From contig DASYSA010000350.1 in NCBI GenBank assembly GCA_036003885.1, positions 1-7,075 on the forward strand: a stretch of DNA of 7,075 nt. The letters run 5' to 3'. Positions 6,692-7,075 of this stretch are shown here, piece after piece. This stretch comes from DASYSA01 sp036003885 (lineage in GTDB: Bacteria > Acidobacteriota > Blastocatellia > UBA7656). The translations under genes and the position numbers were made by a program. The stretch's first letter is position 1, and every line of letters starts with the position of its first letter. The notes under the pieces are model-generated. The model did not search any database, was not told the DNA's origin, and was given only the letters and a program-made list of their open reading frames with translations.

Positions 6692-6696
6692 CTCCT
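6692..6696 (-). promoter_or_regulatory. Shine-Dalgarno deciding the GH29 start
   Basis: AGGAG on the minus strand sits 7 nt before the ATG at 6684. It supports that start over the upstream in-frame TTG at 6708 and puts the twin-arginine motif close to the N-terminus, as expected for a Tat leader. Confidence 0.75.
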
Positions 6697-6706
6697 GGAG
6701 TCGGAC

Positions 6707-6761
6707 AAAAAAAGTGAGGGCGCACGTCCGCACGGTGTTGCTGTGCTGACGCGGCCCTCAC
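6707..6761 (-). terminator. Intrinsic terminator after the TonB receptor gene
   Basis: On the minus strand, 14 nt after the receptor stop, GTGAGGGC (6761-6754) pairs with GCCCTCAC (6721-6714). The stem continues through a bulged C with CGCGTC/GACGTG, allowing one G-U pair, and an inner GCAC/GTGC. Seven T residues (6713-6707) follow directly. Stem plus T-run is a textbook Rho-independent terminator. It ends only 22 nt before the GH29 ATG, so it separates the receptor transcript from the fucosidase or acts as a partial-readthrough attenuator. Confidence 0.85.
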
Positions 6762-6774
6762 ATCAGTGAGTGAA

Positions 6775-7075
6775 CTAGAAGGAAAACCTCAAAGACCCCT
6801 GCATCACCCGTGGAAAGCGCGCTGTTATGGGGGCGCCAAAGCGGGTGTTCGTCTGCTTGAGTATCGGTAAGGCCGCGGTGCAGGTTGGGTCTGGCGTACC
6901 CGGGGGAGTCGTTCCCGCAGCCGCTGCCGTGCAGGCGAAAGTCATCGACCCGTCAATGTCTTTGAAATTCGTGTGATTGAAAATGTTGTAGGTCTCCCAG
7001 CGGAACTGAATACCATGCTTCTCGCCCAGATGGAAGTTCTTGAAGAGCGCCAGGTCGGAGTTAAAGGTCGAGGGC
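6775..7075 (-). CDS. TonB-dependent receptor (Oar/carboxypeptidase-regulatory-like), C-terminal 99 residues, 5' end outside the window
   Basis: The minus-strand frame from 7074 to the TAG at 6775-6777 gives 99 residues without interruption. They include FNSDLALFKNFHLGEKHG, WETYNIFNHTNF, TNTRFG and the ending RFPRVMQGSLRFSF. This is the last part of an outer-membrane beta-barrel: alternating strands, the common NxFNHxNF strand, and a terminal Phe recognised by the Bam machinery. The style matches large Oar-like TonB receptors with an N-terminal carboxypeptidase-regulatory domain, which are abundant in Acidobacteriota. Between the strands lies an Ala/Pro/Thr-rich loop with two Cys (residues 48 and 65) that is probably surface-exposed. 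The natural role would be uptake of oligosaccharides or other large ligands. The plug and N-terminal domains are not visible, so ligand class is only inferred from the downstream hydrolases. Confidence 0.85.
   Translation of the reverse strand, partial: PSTFNSDLALFKNFHLGEKHGIQFRWETYNIFNHTNFKDIDGSMTFACTAAAAGTTPPGTPDPTCTAALPILKQTNTRFGAPITARFPRVMQGSLRFSF

Overview
The window reads as a stretch of a secreted glycan-degradation locus, with every recognisable gene on the minus strand. In transcription order (right to left) these are: the C-terminal end of a TonB-dependent, Oar/carboxypeptidase-regulatory-type outer-membrane receptor (6775-7075, cut by the window edge); a GH29 alpha-L-fucosidase with a Tat-type leader (5359-6684); a long repeat-rich gap (4548-5358); a polysaccharide lyase family 6 (chondroitinase B/alginate lyase-like) beta-helix enzyme with an extra N-terminal beta-sandwich-like module (2637-4547); and a GH95 alpha-L-fucosidase (80-2488).

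The organism is a Gram-negative bacterium, shown by the TonB-receptor C-terminus ending in Phe and the Sec and Tat leaders on the enzymes. The receptor's C-terminal style (NIFNHTNF, TNTRFG, RFPRVMQGSLRFSF), the fairly GC-rich composition and the intergenic repeats resemble soil or sediment Acidobacteriota. That assignment is an inference from pattern familiarity, not from a search.

Functionally, the receptor would import oligosaccharides. The PL6 enzyme would cleave a uronate-containing backbone by beta-elimination; its Lys/Arg pair and calcium ligands appear intact. The two fucosidases, from unrelated families with different stereochemical mechanisms, would remove alpha-L-fucose. This suggests a fucosylated, uronic-acid-containing glycan, but the substrate is not proven.

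The non-coding DNA is the most unusual part. The 811-bp gap holds four copies of a 40-bp hairpin repeat arranged as two head-to-tail pairs that mirror each other exactly about position 5164.5. It also holds a perfect 10-bp-arm palindrome resembling an operator and a ~28-bp inverted repeat. The 148-bp gap between the lyase and GH95 holds a 7-bp tandem repeat (RAACGCK) plus a distant inverted copy. A strong intrinsic terminator lies between the receptor and the GH29 gene, leaving almost no room for a GH29 promoter.
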